Below are positions 1-10,529 of a stretch of 64,000 nucleotides of DNA, piece by piece (position 1 is the stretch's first letter; the number at the start of each line of letters is the position of its first letter). A model generated the notes under the pieces. That model was not told the origin of the DNA and ran no database searches. It worked only from the letters and a program-made list of their open reading frames with translations. Location of the stretch: contig JAMXDE010000006.1 of NCBI GenBank assembly GCA_026770025.1, forward strand, positions 1,426,001 through 1,490,000. The letters are read 5' to 3'. The stretch is from Craspedostauros australis (taxonomy: Eukaryota; Bacillariophyta; Bacillariophyceae; Mastogloiales; Achnanthaceae). The translations under genes and the position numbers were made by a program.

Positions 1-1
1 C

Positions 2-3000
2 TGGCGGTTGCTCCTCTTCCACAGCAGCCTCGGTTGGTGGTGGGATATCCGTTGCATCTGGCTCCGCCAGTCGCGGCCCCTCCACCGCAGGCTTGTCCCA
101 CTGCGTTTCCTGCGTGGTTTCGTTGAAGTAGTACACTTGTCCCGTGGATTCATCCGCCACCTCGATCCATCCTGCTGGCAATCCGTTACTCTCGGTGGTT
201 TCCTCAACGGTTTGTTCAGGTTGCTCTTCAGTTGGTTCTGGTGCTGGCACGGTTGATGGCTCATCTACGGCGGTTGGTGCTACTGGCGGTGGCGCTGTTG
301 CAGATTCAGGTTCAGCCACAGTTGGCTTTGTCCATGACGTTTCCTGGGTCAATTCATTGAAGTAATACACGTTTCCAGTCGATGGATCTAGCTCCTCCGT
401 CCAGCCTTCTGGAAGTGCATCAGTGTCTTTGGCAGCGTCATCTTCTGCTGCTGCTGCTGCTGCTGCCGTTGCCGCCACTGCCGCTGGCTCCTCTTGCTCT
501 GTGGGCACATCTGCCTGTGGTTCCTCGTCCTCGGCAGCTGGTGCTTGTTCCACAGCTTCATTGGATGGTGGACTGTCCTCAGCACACGAACGCTGTGGTC
601 TCTCCCAGTTGCTCTCCTGAGTTTCCTGATTGAAGTAGTACACCTGCCCGGACGATTCATCCAGGAGTTCTTCCCATCCATCGGGGAGTTCATCGTTGCT
701 TGGTGCAGCGTCCTCTGTAGCATCCGGTTCATCTTCGGCTGGTTCATCAGCTGCAGCTGTTGGTGGCATCTCGTCTGCGACTGCGACTGCGTCTGCCTCT
801 GGTTCCTGGTGGTGGGTTGGCCGTTCCCACTGGGCCTCTTCTGTGTCGGCGTTGTAGTAGTATATCTGCCCGCTGCTTTCATCTTCGCGCTCCACCCAAC
901 CTGGCGGAAGATCGGACGTCTCCTCCTCCGCCGCCGGCACTGATGGTTGCTGTGGCTGCTGTTCGGTCGAATCGTCAACCTTGGTCTCCTCAACTGGTGG
1001 CGCATCATCTGTCGGTGGTTGCACATCAGGTTCAAATTGAGGTTCGGCTGTCGTTTCGTCGGGCTGAACAACAGCAGCAGCAGCAGCAGGAGGCGGAGCT
1101 GGACGATCCCAACTCGTTTCTTGCGTGATGCTGTTGTAGTAGTACTTTTGGCCACTTGGATCCTCGACCTCCATCCAACCCTCTGGCAACGCAGCGGGAT
1201 CTGTTCCCGGCACCTCTTGTTCTTGTTCAGTCACGTCGAGTTGAGCTTCCGTTGCTTCCGGCTCCGTCGTTTCTGGTACAGCACCCACCTCAGCACTTGC
1301 GGGTTCCGCACTATCTTCCACAGTTGGAACTTCCGCAGCAGGAGCAGCAGCAATATCAGCAACTGGCTTCTCCCATGTGGTTTCTTGTGTATCGGCATTG
1401 TAGTAGTACGTGTTTCCAGTTGAGGGATCGACGCCAGAAGTCCAGCCTGGTGGCAAATCATCTGTGTCGTTAATGGCATCACCTTCTGCAGCGACATCAT
1501 CCGAAGGAGTTGTTACGGTTCTTGCCGATGGTGTTGCTGTGGCTGTTCGTGCAACTGGCTTTTCCCACGACGTCTCCTTAGTCTCGGCGTTGAAGTAGTA
1601 TGTCTCGCCAGTCTGTGGATCGGTTTCCTGGGTCCAACCGGGCAGCAAATCGCTTGCGTCCTTCGTTTCACCTGCCGGTTGCTCATTCGGCTTGATATCG
1701 TTCTCCTCTGTTGCTGCCACGACAGGCGCTTCCGGTTGCACGGCAGCAGGCTCATCGTTGGTCTCTTCGGGCACATCCTTCTGAACGGATGGTTTTTCCC
1801 AAGACGTTTCCTGCGTGATGCTGTTGTAGTAGTACACGCTTCCAGACGATGGATCAGTGACCTCACTCCACCCGGATGGCAGCTCTTCGGCCGCAACTGG
1901 CTCGTTGCTGACTTCTTCCGGTGCTGTTGCTGCTACTGTTTCTTCCACGGAGGTTGCTGGTGCGGCTGTGTCAGAAACGACAGCAGCAGTAGTGGCAGTG
2001 ATATCCGCAGCACTCGGCTTCTCCGGTGTTGGCACTGCTGGTGCCTCCATCTCCGCTGGCTTCTCCCAGCTCGTCTCCTGCGTGACGGAATTGAAGTAGT
2101 ACGAACGTCCCGTGCTGGGGTCCGACAGTTCTGCCCAGTCCGATGTTTTGGCGCCGGTATCGGTCACTTCGGCAGACGATTCTGGTGGCGTGCCTGCAAC
2201 TGGCTCATCCTTTTGGATCGAGGGTGCGGGCGCGAAATCCAGACGTGGTTGTTGGATGGAGGCGGGGATAGGAGATGGCTTTGACACTGACACTGATGCT
2301 GGTGGCTGCTGATGCTCCTCCTTGGTGCCGCTACCAGCGCTGGATGGCGGTCCTGGCGAGAATTTGGATCCCGGCGATGTGGAGGAGAAGGAAGATCCGC
2401 GTGGTCGGCGTGCCGGTGGCAGCTTGAACTTTGGCCTGTTGGTGCGTGGCGAGATCTGCGCCTTGGGTGGCAGCTTCAATGGACGACGGCGCACCATGGA
2501 GGACAATCGACTCGTGGGCGTTCCGGCATCCTCCGCCGACGGTAGCGTTCCCGTGTTGTTGATCAAGGGCGTGTTGGGCGCAGCCGTGACGATCGGTTGC
2601 GGACGCGCGAATCCTTTGGGCGGTGCATGGGAACGGCCTCCTGGCGAAGGTGGCGGCGTGAGCCTTGCCTTCATGGGCACAGGCGGGCCCCCTGCGACTG
2701 GTGGTCCCGCCGCTGGTGGCGATGCATTGGTTTGGTTCGCCGAGGATGCCGAAGAGAAGATGGGTGGCGCGGAGGCCGAGGGCGTTGTGGCTGCTGCATC
2801 GCCGCCACCAAAGAAGGAGCCGGAGGCAGCATTCCTGGTGGACAGCGGCATGACTGGACGTGCGGCGGTCCGGTTGATGGTGGGCGGACCGACAGAGCGT
2901 GTGGAAAGCGGCGGCGCCACCTGTCCCATGGGCGGTGGACCGGTGGACATCGCAGGCGGACGGAGGTTGCGAGGAGGCGGTGCCCGACGCGAAGATCTGT

Positions 3001-3043
3001 TGGCCTGCGGCGGACCCTCCTGCCGTGCCGATTGGCTCCACAT
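2..3043 (-). CDS. Multi-WW-domain protein, C-terminus beyond the window
   Basis: One uninterrupted frame of 1014 visible codons runs off the left edge. The ATG at 3043 follows an in-frame TGA a few codons upstream, so the start is well supported. Residues 1-295 are Pro/Ser/Ala/Gly-rich and likely disordered. From about residue 299 there are nine WW domains spaced every 70-90 residues, near 2066-2146, 1810-1880, 1570-1645, 1370-1445, 1110-1190, 840-905, 612-690, 345-415 and 98-180. Each shows the L/P-P-x-GW start, a DPSTG- or DESSG-like turn, an aromatic YYF/YYY strand, TQET and the second Trp followed by a Pro, for example SWEKP. WW domains bind Pro-rich ligands; here they would form a multivalent scaffold. 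No catalytic domain is visible, but one could lie beyond the edge. The absence of introns over 3 kb is notable. Confidence 0.85.
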   Translation of the reverse strand, partial: MWSQSARQEGPPQANRSSRRAPPPRNLRPPAMSTGPPPMGQVAPPLSTRSVGPPTINRTAARPVMPLSTRNAASGSFFGGGDAAATTPSASAPPIFSSASSANQTNASPPAAGPPVAGGPPVPMKARLTPPPSPGGRSHAPPKGFARPQPIVTAAPNTPLINNTGTLPSAEDAGTPTSRLSSMVRRRPLKLPPKAQISPRTNRPKFKLPPARRPRGSSFSSTSPGSKFSPGPPSSAGSGTKEEHQQPPASVSVSKPSPIPASIQQPRLDFAPAPSIQKDEPVAGTPPESSAEVTDTGAKTSDWAELSDPSTGRSYYFNSVTQETSWEKPAEMEAPAVPTPEKPSAADITATTAAVVSDTAAPATSVEETVAATAPEEVSNEPVAAEELPSGWSEVTDPSSGSVYYYNSITQETSWEKPSVQKDVPEETNDEPAAVQPEAPVVAATEENDIKPNEQPAGETKDASDLLPGWTQETDPQTGETYYFNAETKETSWEKPVARTATATPSARTVTTPSDDVAAEGDAINDTDDLPPGWTSGVDPSTGNTYYYNADTQETTWEKPVADIAAAPAAEVPTVEDSAEPASAEVGAVPETTEPEATEAQLDVTEQEQEVPGTDPAALPEGWMEVEDPSGQKYYYNSITQETSWDRPAPPPAAAAAVVQPDETTAEPQFEPDVQPPTDDAPPVEETKVDDSTEQQPQQPSVPAAEEETSDLPPGWVEREDESSGQIYYYNADTEEAQWERPTHHQEPEADAVAVADEMPPTAAADEPAEDEPDATEDAAPSNDELPDGWEELLDESSGQVYYFNQETQESNWERPQRSCAEDSPPSNEAVEQAPAAEDEEPQADVPTEQEEPAAVAATAAAAAAAEDDAAKDTDALPEGWTEELDPSTGNVYYFNELTQETSWTKPTVAEPESATAPPPVAPTAVDEPSTVPAPEPTEEQPEQTVEETTESNGLPAGWIEVADESTGQVYYFNETTQETQWDKPAVEGPRLAEPDATDIPPPTEAAVEEEQPP

Positions 3044-3800
3044 CTCGCGTCTTCACTTGCTTCGCTCGTCTCTTCGTCCACGTGTTTCTGACTATGTAAG
3101 TTGTTGTATTAAGTTGTGGTTTGTTGTGAGTGTGCGGCTGTGGCTGTGGCTCTGACTGCTTGGGAATAATGGCACCACCCAATCAATGACGATGATGATG
3201 TCTCCAAGAGAGAGAGTGAGTTGTGATCAATCGATGACCGAGTTGTGCGAACGCGATGCCATGCACCAACGCAAGTACCTTTGGTGGAGCACAGGATCCG
3301 CCGGACGCGCCACCCACGACAGCAACAACGAGAACAGACAAGGGACACACATGCGTTGGGAAATGACCGTCGCGTTGGTTGGAGTTCGCCGTTTGGGTTT
3401 TGCGACGCATCTTCGTGACGGTTGATGGCCGGACAAATACAGTGCCATCTAAACTGTCGGCCGGACAATCTGGATCCGCTCTGAAATCGTCACCCAACTC
3501 CCCAACTCGCTCTGCAACGAAGTCGGTCCTATCGAAGGTGTAACGGGCATTCTGCGTAATGTCCAAGTTCACTCTGCTCTATTGACACTGACTTGCACTC
3601 TCCGCTACTCACATGAGACAAGTTTCCAATGTTTGGTAGGGTCGATTTTTAGTGGTTATTTACTTTTGTTTGTTTGTTTCTTTGTTGTGTCAGGATCGAG
3701 TCGAGTACAATGGTTGTATAGTATTGTACTCGGGAAAGTGTTGTGTGGTGTGTTGTTGCTACTACCGCCGTCCATCGTGCTATCCGCGTTGATAACTGAT
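3044..3800. other. Gap between the WW gene and the S1 gene
   Basis: This holds the 5' flank of the WW gene and the 3' flank of the S1 gene. The minus strand from about 3570 to 3190 is open and coding-like, but it has no ATG start and no clear splice borders. I cannot call a gene. Confidence 0.4.
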
Positions 3801-6108
3801 TTACGACAGAAGGGAGTCGAGGTTGTCGGAGACATCGGCGAGTGGGTCGGCGACATCGGACTTGGCATCACCAGACTTCTCCTTGGAATCCTCATCCAAT
3901 GGATCACCGAGTCCCATGATCATATCGCGGGTCTTGTTTTCTGAGGCCTTACGCTGCTCTTCCATTTTTCGGTGGTAGACGACAGCGGTTTCCTCGGCGC
4001 GCTCGAATACCTGCTGTGGGTCCTTGATCATGGCACCTGGCTCGTACTCCAGGCTCTTTGTGCTGAGGGCGATTCTGCCGTTCACCTTGTCGTGGTCGAT
4101 GATCATGCACTTGATCTTCATGCCTGGCTGCAGGACGGCCTCGAGGTCGTTGATTCTGTCGAGGGAGATCTGGGAGATGTGCAGAAGTCCGGACATACCT
4201 CCGACCTCGACGAAGGCACCGTACGGCTTGAGGGCCTTGACGAGACCGTCGACGAGGTCTCCGCGGCTGAGCTCGGCCATCTGCTGCTCGACGACGGCGC
4301 GGCGGTTGGAGACGACGAGCTTGTTCTTCTCCTTGTCGACCTCGAGGAACTTGAGTGGGAGTGTCTGGCCGATGATGTCCTCGGTTGGGAGCTGGCCGGT
4401 GAGATGGGAGCCTGGGAGGAAGGCACGGAGTCCCTCCACGAGGCAGATGGCTCCACCGCGGTTGACCGCGATGACCTCAGCCTCGATGACATCATCTTCG
4501 GTTTCGAGGGCGACGACCTTGTCCCAGGCGGCGCGGTACTGGATTCTGCGCACACTGACGAGGAGCTGACCGTTCTCGTCTTCATCAGAGATGATCTCGA
4601 ATTCCATCTCCTGGTTGAGCGGAACCCAATCCTCGACGGTGGTTCCCTCTGGCTGGACGAGAGCGGTCTCGGACTGTGGGAGGAAGGCGGTGGCCTTGGC
4701 GCCGATGTCGACAATGGCTCCGTTGTTGTCGTACTCGACGCAGGTTCCCTTGACGATGGAGTAACGCTCGAAGCTGTAGGAAGTCTCTGCGACGGCCTTG
4801 GCGAAGTCGGCGTAGGAGAAGATCAGGTCCTCATCGGAGGCGGTGGACTTGATTCCCTTGTACAGCTTCTTCTTGCGGTCAAATCGGGTTGGTCCGCGCT
4901 GTGGGGCTGCCTCAGCTTCGGCTGGTGGTGCCTCGACTGCGGACATCTGAAGTGCCGAAGTCACGGCACTGCTTTGCGTCAAATGCAATGCAATTCAAAC
5001 AGTTCAAAACACGGTGATGTATGTTGGTTGCGATACGCCACGCCACGCCATCCCAAGCCAAGGAGTCGTTGTGTGGATGACCACCAGCATGATCGACGCG
5101 AGCCAGGTTCCGAGATAACCGTTACGTGGTGCATATCCCATGTACGGGTGGTGCATTGAATTCATTGCGAGAATGGAGGCATGCACAATAGTTGATGGGA
5201 AGTTGCCCGTACCGATGGTGGCGATGTCGACGATGCCGACGAGCGTGGGAGCATACATTTGGTGCCATGTTCGATGTTTGATGTGCAGTGAGGTTGAAGA
5301 AGAACAATTGTTCCCATCGTCGTTTGCAGTGGTAATTGATGTTGATGTTCGATAGAAGCCAAGCCAAGCCAAGCCATGGAAGTGTAATCGTGGATTTTCG
5401 TTGTCGTTGTCGTAGTAGTAGCAGTTCGTGGATTGATGTGTTGTGGTACGTCAGTTCGGTATTGTGTTTCCCACCCGAAGCATTTCCGCCGAGCGTAGAC
5501 GCAGTGAATAAGTAAGGAGGTAACCGTTTGGTGGCGGTAAAACAGAAGCAGGCGAGGGGTGAGGTAAAGTATAAGATGGATGATGATGTTCCTTTGGATG
5601 AATGTAATGTAATTGTGTGCATGTATGTATGCACTCATTCATGGAACTCCGCACACGAAAATGGAGGAAGCTTCCGATCCATCACGATGTTGAAGTCTGC
5701 CAGAGCGTCTGATGTGTGTGGGTTCCGCAGTGACACGGGTTGATCCGGCAACACATCACCATCTCCTGACCACGCATACGGCCATCGGCATCAGCGACAT
5801 CAGGAGAAGAGTCTCAAGCCCAATGGCGATACTACTACTGGTGCTACTGCTGATGTTTGCGTGATGGCCGATGATCCAGTCAAATCAAGTCCATGCTGAT
5901 GTCCGTGTTGACGATGGGCAAGTTGCGTCTGACGCGCTAGTAGCCCCAACAGCTACTGCTTCTTCTTTGTCTGCGTGCGCGTTTGCCAAAGAGAGTTCGA
6001 TGCAGGAGAGACAGCACCCTTGATGGCTTACCCTTGCGAGGACTGCACAGCGAAGGCATCGGCAGTGGCGAGGAAGGCAGCGAGGGCGGTTGCTGTGAGG
6101 AGCTTCAT
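3801..6108 (-). CDS. rps1: Plastid ribosomal protein S1 with three S1 domains (two exons)
   Basis: Model: exon 1 6032-6108 and exon 2 3801-4971, giving 415 aa. Exon 1 encodes MKLLTATALAAFLATADAFA, a signal peptide with cleavage expected before Phe (ADA|FAV), the diatom plastid-import motif. It ends at GTAAGC. The large intron (about 1.06 kb) ends at a NAGNAG acceptor, so exon 2 could start at 4971 or 4968; both keep the frame. Exon 2 carries three OB-fold S1 RNA-binding domains at about residues 96-170, 185-260 and 263-335. The third has the classical GAFVEVGGMSGLLHISQIS core. The C-terminal tail is acidic. In plastids S1 binds mRNA on the 30S subunit and helps initiation. Three domains is the usual chloroplast number; bacterial S1 has six. 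The open frame beyond 4971 lacks an ATG, which supports the upstream exon. Confidence 0.88.
4972..6031 (-). other. Long intron of the S1 gene
   Basis: The GT-AG intron is about 1,060 bases, longer than the other introns here (roughly 150-765). I see no second gene and no RNA structure inside it. Confidence 0.6.
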
Positions 6109-6743
6109 GGTGGACAGTTACGGATTGCTGATGTGATGGATTATTTGTATGGTGTTCGAGTATCGCTACGACCACGCACAGCAAGACCGCGTGTTGCTGT
6201 TGTTGCGGCTACTGCTCTGTTGTTAGGGGTGAGCGAAGGTGACAGCGCAGTCCTCTTCTTGTTCTGTTGCGCTTCGTGACAAACGGCCGCTGTTGCGGCT
6301 ATCGTGCTGTCGCCTCTCTCTGCTCGTGCTGTTTCTCACAGTGCTGCTACTACTGCCACTACCACTGTTGCTGCCATCGTCTGTCGGTCGGTTCCTCACA
6401 ACCACAGAACAACCAACAGACCGAACGCAACAACGAGACGAAGCACGCAAACACGAGAACGACGATGGCCGCGTCGAGTCGCTCGACATTCTCGACCTGG
6501 GTTGATGGCTCGTGACCAATCCGATTCACAACAAGACGCTTCGTGACCATGCAAACTCGTTGACATGCGTGGCCCACAGCGAGCGAAAGCGTTCTGTTCT
6601 GCTTGATGGGCAGCGAAGAAGACGGATGGTAGGACAGGCCGCTGACGTTGGTATCATGTTGTGCGTTTCCTACCAGCATCCACGTGGATTCTACGCAAAA
6701 CTGATGGGTTGTGTATTCGAACGAATCGACTGGCGTGACTCAC

Positions 6744-7023
6744 AATCCAAGACAGCATCACAAACCGCCAAATGGGACGGGCGATTTGGATGGGACCAAA
6801 GGACGTTGTCGCCTGGATGAATGGCTGCACGCCCATCAAAGACGGTTCGGAAGAGATCAGGATCAACGCCAACATCGGGGACATCAGCCTTCTTGAACAT
6901 CCGCAATCCAAGATCAACCCTCTCTCTCTCTCTGCCTCTTTCTCCTTGTGGGTGGACATCGTCAACAGCAACGACAACGACAGCAACATCGCAGACATCA
7001 AACATAGGATCTGACAGCTGCAT
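6744..7023 (-). CDS. Putative first exon of an unresolved gene
   Basis: An ATG at 7023 (or a second one at 6900) opens a frame that ends at a perfect GTGAGT donor after 6744. Residues 42-93 look coding: MFKKADVPDVGVDPDLFR followed by a stretch with DGRAAIHPGDNVLW. The first 40 residues include RERER from a GA repeat and may be UTR. One possible acceptor near 6635 gives only a short continuation. I do not recognise the protein. It sits head to head with the SecE-like gene and just upstream of the S1 gene, so space for further exons is limited. It may be a small gene or a relic. Confidence 0.25.
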
Positions 7024-7168
7024 CCGCTGCGCACGACCAAATCTGCACTACCTATTCTGACATCACACATCAAGAGTACTTGCTCAGCAGAGAATAGGGC
7101 AGATACTTACGCGCGCACCTCAGTTCAACACATCAAATCACCTCGCAACAAAAGCAACAACGACAACA

Positions 7169-8537
7169 ATGAAGATCGTTCGCCTCGTCCAACTCTTCAC
7201 GCTGCTCAGCGCAGTCCATGTGGCGGATGCATTCCAACCACAGCAATTCCAGAACCGGCTGACGCGTGCAGCAGCGCAGCGTCAGCCCACCGTGGCGCTC
7301 TTCATGTCATCCCAGTGGGATGATGAGGAGGACACGACCAAGGAGACAACCAAGGACGCACCCAAGGACGCAACCAAGGTCAAGCGTTCTTCCTTCGATG
7401 ATGCCGGTCAGCAGATCCGCGACGAGGAGGATCAGGAATCTCTGGACAGCATGGGCGACTATGACAGGAATCCGTCCGTACGTTTACTCCAGACTGTCAG
7501 CACTATGATCTGTGGAGCTTTTGCACTATGGTTTTGTGCTGCGCTGTTGTGTTTGTTATTCGTTGCCTCAATCGTTGTACATTCATGCAAGCACGGCTCA
7601 TCTCAATTCTCTCACTTTTGTTTCGTCGCTTCTTCACGCTGCCGATGGTGCACATCGTCAATCAACTTCACGACCAACCGAACCAATGAACGAATGGGTG
7701 GATCAATCAATCGATCAATTGAATGAATGAATGAACTGGATAAATGAACTGGATGGATGGATGGATGGATGACATGCAAATCTTGGACGAAAACCTACAC
7801 ACGCATGCAACGAACGAATGACATCAATGTCCAACCGACATCCATATCAAACCAATGCACTTCACAACACAACACATGCAAAACGACAGTACAAACGAGA
7901 CAACGTCGACCGCATAAGAGACGCAATCCGCGCACGTGCAGACGAGATGGGCATCGAAAAGTCGGAAGAGGCATCGCCCGAGGCAATCGCTGCGGCCGCA
8001 GAAAAGGCCCGCGCCGACATTGAGGCGCGACGCGGCAGCGTCTTCGATCTCGATCTCACGCAGATCAGCGACGACACATCCGCCGTCGATAATGACGATG
8101 ATGAGACGCCCAGCATGTTCTACGATGCCGAAGCGATGCTGTCGGAGGAACAGCAGGCCGAGGCCGATCCCACGGGACAGCTGCCCATCATGGAGCAGGT
8201 CAAGGTGGAGTGGGCCGGTTCGGAATGGCCCGATTTCTTTACGTCGATGAAGCAGATGGTCATCCTCTTTGCGGTCATCTTCATCACGGGAGGTCTCATC
8301 GTCACATGGGATAACTTCCTCCGCGAGACCTACACGGATATCGGCTTCGTGCCGCGTCAGGAAGACGTCATGAAGGGCATGGATAATATGGTGCTGCCAG
8401 AAGGTTGGTTGAATGGTATGAGCGAGCAGGATGTCATCAATTTTCAGAATGAGATTGCTGCGGCCGCAGGTGGTGCATCGTCCGCCCTGCCAGACATTTC
8501 GTCGTCGGAGAGCTTCTTTGATGGATCTTCGTACTAA
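7169..8537 (+). CDS. secE: Plastid-targeted SecE-like translocase subunit (two exons)
   Basis: Exons 7169-7477 and 7890-8537 join in phase 0 (GTACGT donor, CGACAG acceptor) into 318 aa. The N-terminus MKIVRLVQLFTLLSAVHVADAF is a signal peptide with an ADA|FQP plastid-type site. Residues 45-215 are acidic and probably disordered. Residues 208-225 contain VKVEWAGSEWPDFFTSMKQ, followed by one membrane helix at about 226-246 (MVILFAVIFITGGLIVTW). A Trp-Pro element just before a single helix is the SecE signature. SecE clamps SecY in the thylakoid Sec translocon. The C-terminal extension of some 70 residues after the helix is unusual for SecE, so another single-pass plastid protein is possible. 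The 412-base intron contains a GGAT microsatellite. Confidence 0.6.
7751..7770. repeat. (GGAT)5 microsatellite
   Basis: Five perfect GGAT units lie in the intron of the SecE-like gene, next to AATG-type repeats just upstream. Confidence 0.9.
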
Positions 8538-8892
8538 GCATGCAATGGGTACGAGCTATGGGAGGCGTATTATTTGGAATTCACCACAGCGTGGTACGAT
8601 CTGGTACAGTGCGATGCGCCAGATTGCATGAGCCAGAATCATCCGTGGTGTTGTGCTCCCACGGTATCAAAGGTAACAGCAACCAAAGACGAGAAGGCAA
8701 CAATACGGGCACTAATCAGCAGGCAGAAGGTACCGAGAACAGCGACAGCAACGGCATAGCGTTTACATTGAACAACATTGCAATAGTCCACTAGAGAGAA
8801 TAGCGCGAGTCTTCGCAACTGCATTCAATCCCGCAATATGCCAAGTTGAAGGAAGCCTCACCAATCCTGCTGTTTCGCGTTGAGACTGCGGC
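8538..8892. other. Convergent 3' gap
   Basis: Space between the 3' ends of the SecE-like gene and the GH18-like gene. I see nothing beyond UTR-like sequence. Confidence 0.5.
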
Positions 8893-10074
8893 TCACAACT
8901 CGCCCGATGTGGCGCCACCCGCAGACGCCGATTGGCCACCACCAGTGCCAGTACTCCTCGTAGAATGCCTGGATGCTGACTCCAACGCTTGAAATTGGCG
9001 GAACGCCGTTTCCAACAGAATCCCGCCACCGCGCAGATCATCGCGCTGCTTGTCCTGCCCCAGCTCCCAAAAGAAGATGCCCGCCAACTTGTCACGCGTT
9101 GCATACAGCACCTTCTTGCGCACAGTGAGGGAATCGTCGAATGCATGCTGCTGCCAAGGAGACTGAATTTCTTTGACTGTCTTTGGTTGCAGCTCGTCGA
9201 CGATCTCGGCAAAGGTCTTGACCTGCCCTGGCATCTGCACATGCCGACCGTACGCTGGGATGCCCAAGACGATCTTGTCGGATGGGCAGCCGGATTCCAT
9301 CAATCCTCGGACCGCTCTGACAACCGCCGGGATGTACGCATGACCTTGCGAGTGCTGGACCATGTCGTACGTCATCAAATGGATGCGATCGAGGCCGTCG
9401 TAAACATCCTTCGACAGGTGCATGCCAGGTCGCAACGCGATGCTGACGAGGAGACCATGCGAATGCAGCACCTCAACTGCCTCCTTGAGGAAGGTCTCCA
9501 CCAAGGCGTACACCTGCTGGTGGGATGGCTGCTTCGCATTCTTGTCTGCCAAGACGCAATCAAAGTCGACGCCATCGATGCCCTGCTTTTCACTGAGCGA
9601 AACCAGCTGCGACCACAACGTGGCGCGTTTGGTTGGATCCCGCGCGACGTCCACGAACCAATCTTGCCGACCGGCTCCTCCCAGGCTCACCCAAACGTTC
9701 AGCTTGTGCGTTGATGCGTCTTCTTCGCTGCCTGTGTCGCTACGGCGACTGCTGTCACTGTCACTATCTCCGTCATCATCTTGTGGAGATGTCACACGCG
9801 ACGACTCTTCCTTGTAAGATCTGGCCTGGCCCGCCTGCTCGAAGTGATGATCCTCCAAACAGCAGCCCCCAAGCATCCCGCCTTTACTCGGCGCCAAGCT
9901 GAAGAGGATGAGATCCGTGAGGTACGGCGCTGTGTTGTTGACGTTGATGTACGATCGGTATTCCGGAAGATACGCGGCTATGACAGGTCGCTGTGCATTG
10001 CAAAAGAAAGCGGGCGGCCCGCGCAGCCAGGAACATGCAATGATCGCCGTCGCAATGATCGCTGTTCGGTTCAT
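8893..10074 (-). CDS. GH18 chitinase-like protein lacking the catalytic Glu
   Basis: A single-exon frame of 393 aa starting at a true ATG. Residues 1-27 form a signal peptide or anchor (hydrophobic TAIIATAIIACSWL). The GH18 barrel is recognisable: AYLPEYRSY at the first strand, WVSLGGAG (the SxGG motif), GIDGVDFDCV at 166-174, IHLMTYDM (MxYD motif) and a late GIFFWELGQD carrying the conserved Trp. The GH18 active site is DxxDxDxE. Here it reads D167-G-V-D170-F-D172-C-V174, so the proton-donating Glu is Val. The known consequence in chi-lectins is loss of hydrolysis with carbohydrate binding kept. A Ser/Asp-rich insert (residues 85-122) lies early in the barrel. The product is probably secreted or in the endomembrane system. 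An AA10 oxidase lies 21 kb away. Confidence 0.8.
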   Translation of the reverse strand: MNRTAIIATAIIACSWLRGPPAFFCNAQRPVIAAYLPEYRSYINVNNTAPYLTDLILFSLAPSKGGMLGGCCLEDHHFEQAGQARSYKEESSRVTSPQDDDGDSDSDSSRRSDTGSEEDASTHKLNVWVSLGGAGRQDWFVDVARDPTKRATLWSQLVSLSEKQGIDGVDFDCVLADKNAKQPSHQQVYALVETFLKEAVEVLHSHGLLVSIALRPGMHLSKDVYDGLDRIHLMTYDMVQHSQGHAYIPAVVRAVRGLMESGCPSDKIVLGIPAYGRHVQMPGQVKTFAEIVDELQPKTVKEIQSPWQQHAFDDSLTVRKKVLYATRDKLAGIFFWELGQDKQRDDLRGGGILLETAFRQFQALESASRHSTRSTGTGGGQSASAGGATSGEL

Positions 10075-10172
10075 GACGATGCTCTTGCGTCTCCGTCCGT
10101 TGATCTTGTTGTTGGAAGTAATGAATGTCCCACCTATGATATTATATGCTCCAGTCTATACCTTTCTCTACT

Positions 10173-10529
10173 TTACGTACTCACGACTAGCTCGTATTCT
10201 ATTCCAAAGATCATCGCATTGTGTCTGCAATGTTCATGACCTTCATGTTGTGGTGACAAGTTGCAAAACAGTGGCAAGACAAGACGCGAAAGAATCATCC
10301 TCAAACAAATCCAGATCAAGGATACTTTTTGAGTGTTTCGGGAGGTGCGGTGAAATAGATATTCGAAATCAGGCTCGCTCGCAATACACATGAAAACGAG
10401 CCAGCCGAAAAGCTCCAGCAAACGTTTCGCATGCGAGATGCTCGCCAACGCCAAAAACGCTACCCACAAAAGGCCCAGAATGCCAGCGTGGTGTGTGAGA
10501 TTCGTGAGTGTATTTTTGGCGTTGGACAT
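10173..10529 (-). CDS. Hypothetical small membrane protein
   Basis: A 118-aa frame with an ATG start, on the same strand as and upstream of the GH18-like gene. Residues 16-33 (GILGLLWVAFLALASI region) and 40-51 (LELFGWLVFMCI) could be membrane segments, and a third lies near LVLPLFC. There is no recognisable family. It may instead be 5'-flanking sequence that is open by chance. Confidence 0.25.
   Translation of the reverse strand: MSNAKNTLTNLTHHAGILGLLWVAFLALASISHAKRLLELFGWLVFMCIASEPDFEYLFHRTSRNTQKVSLIWICLRMILSRLVLPLFCNLSPQHEGHEHCRHNAMIFGIEYELVVST

Noticed and set aside
388..1155. Minus-strand frame of 255 codons rich in Gln, Arg and Leu inside the WW gene
   Set aside because: It overlaps the WW frame on the same strand in another phase; its content is simply the shifted WW repeats.
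3972..5159. Plus-strand frame of 395 codons opposite the S1 gene
   Set aside because: Antisense shadow with Asp/Val/Leu-rich nonsense composition; the minus strand gives three S1 domains.
7735..7775. Regular GGAT/AATG repeats looked at as a possible array element
   Set aside because: Units are four bases without spacers; an ordinary intronic microsatellite, not CRISPR.
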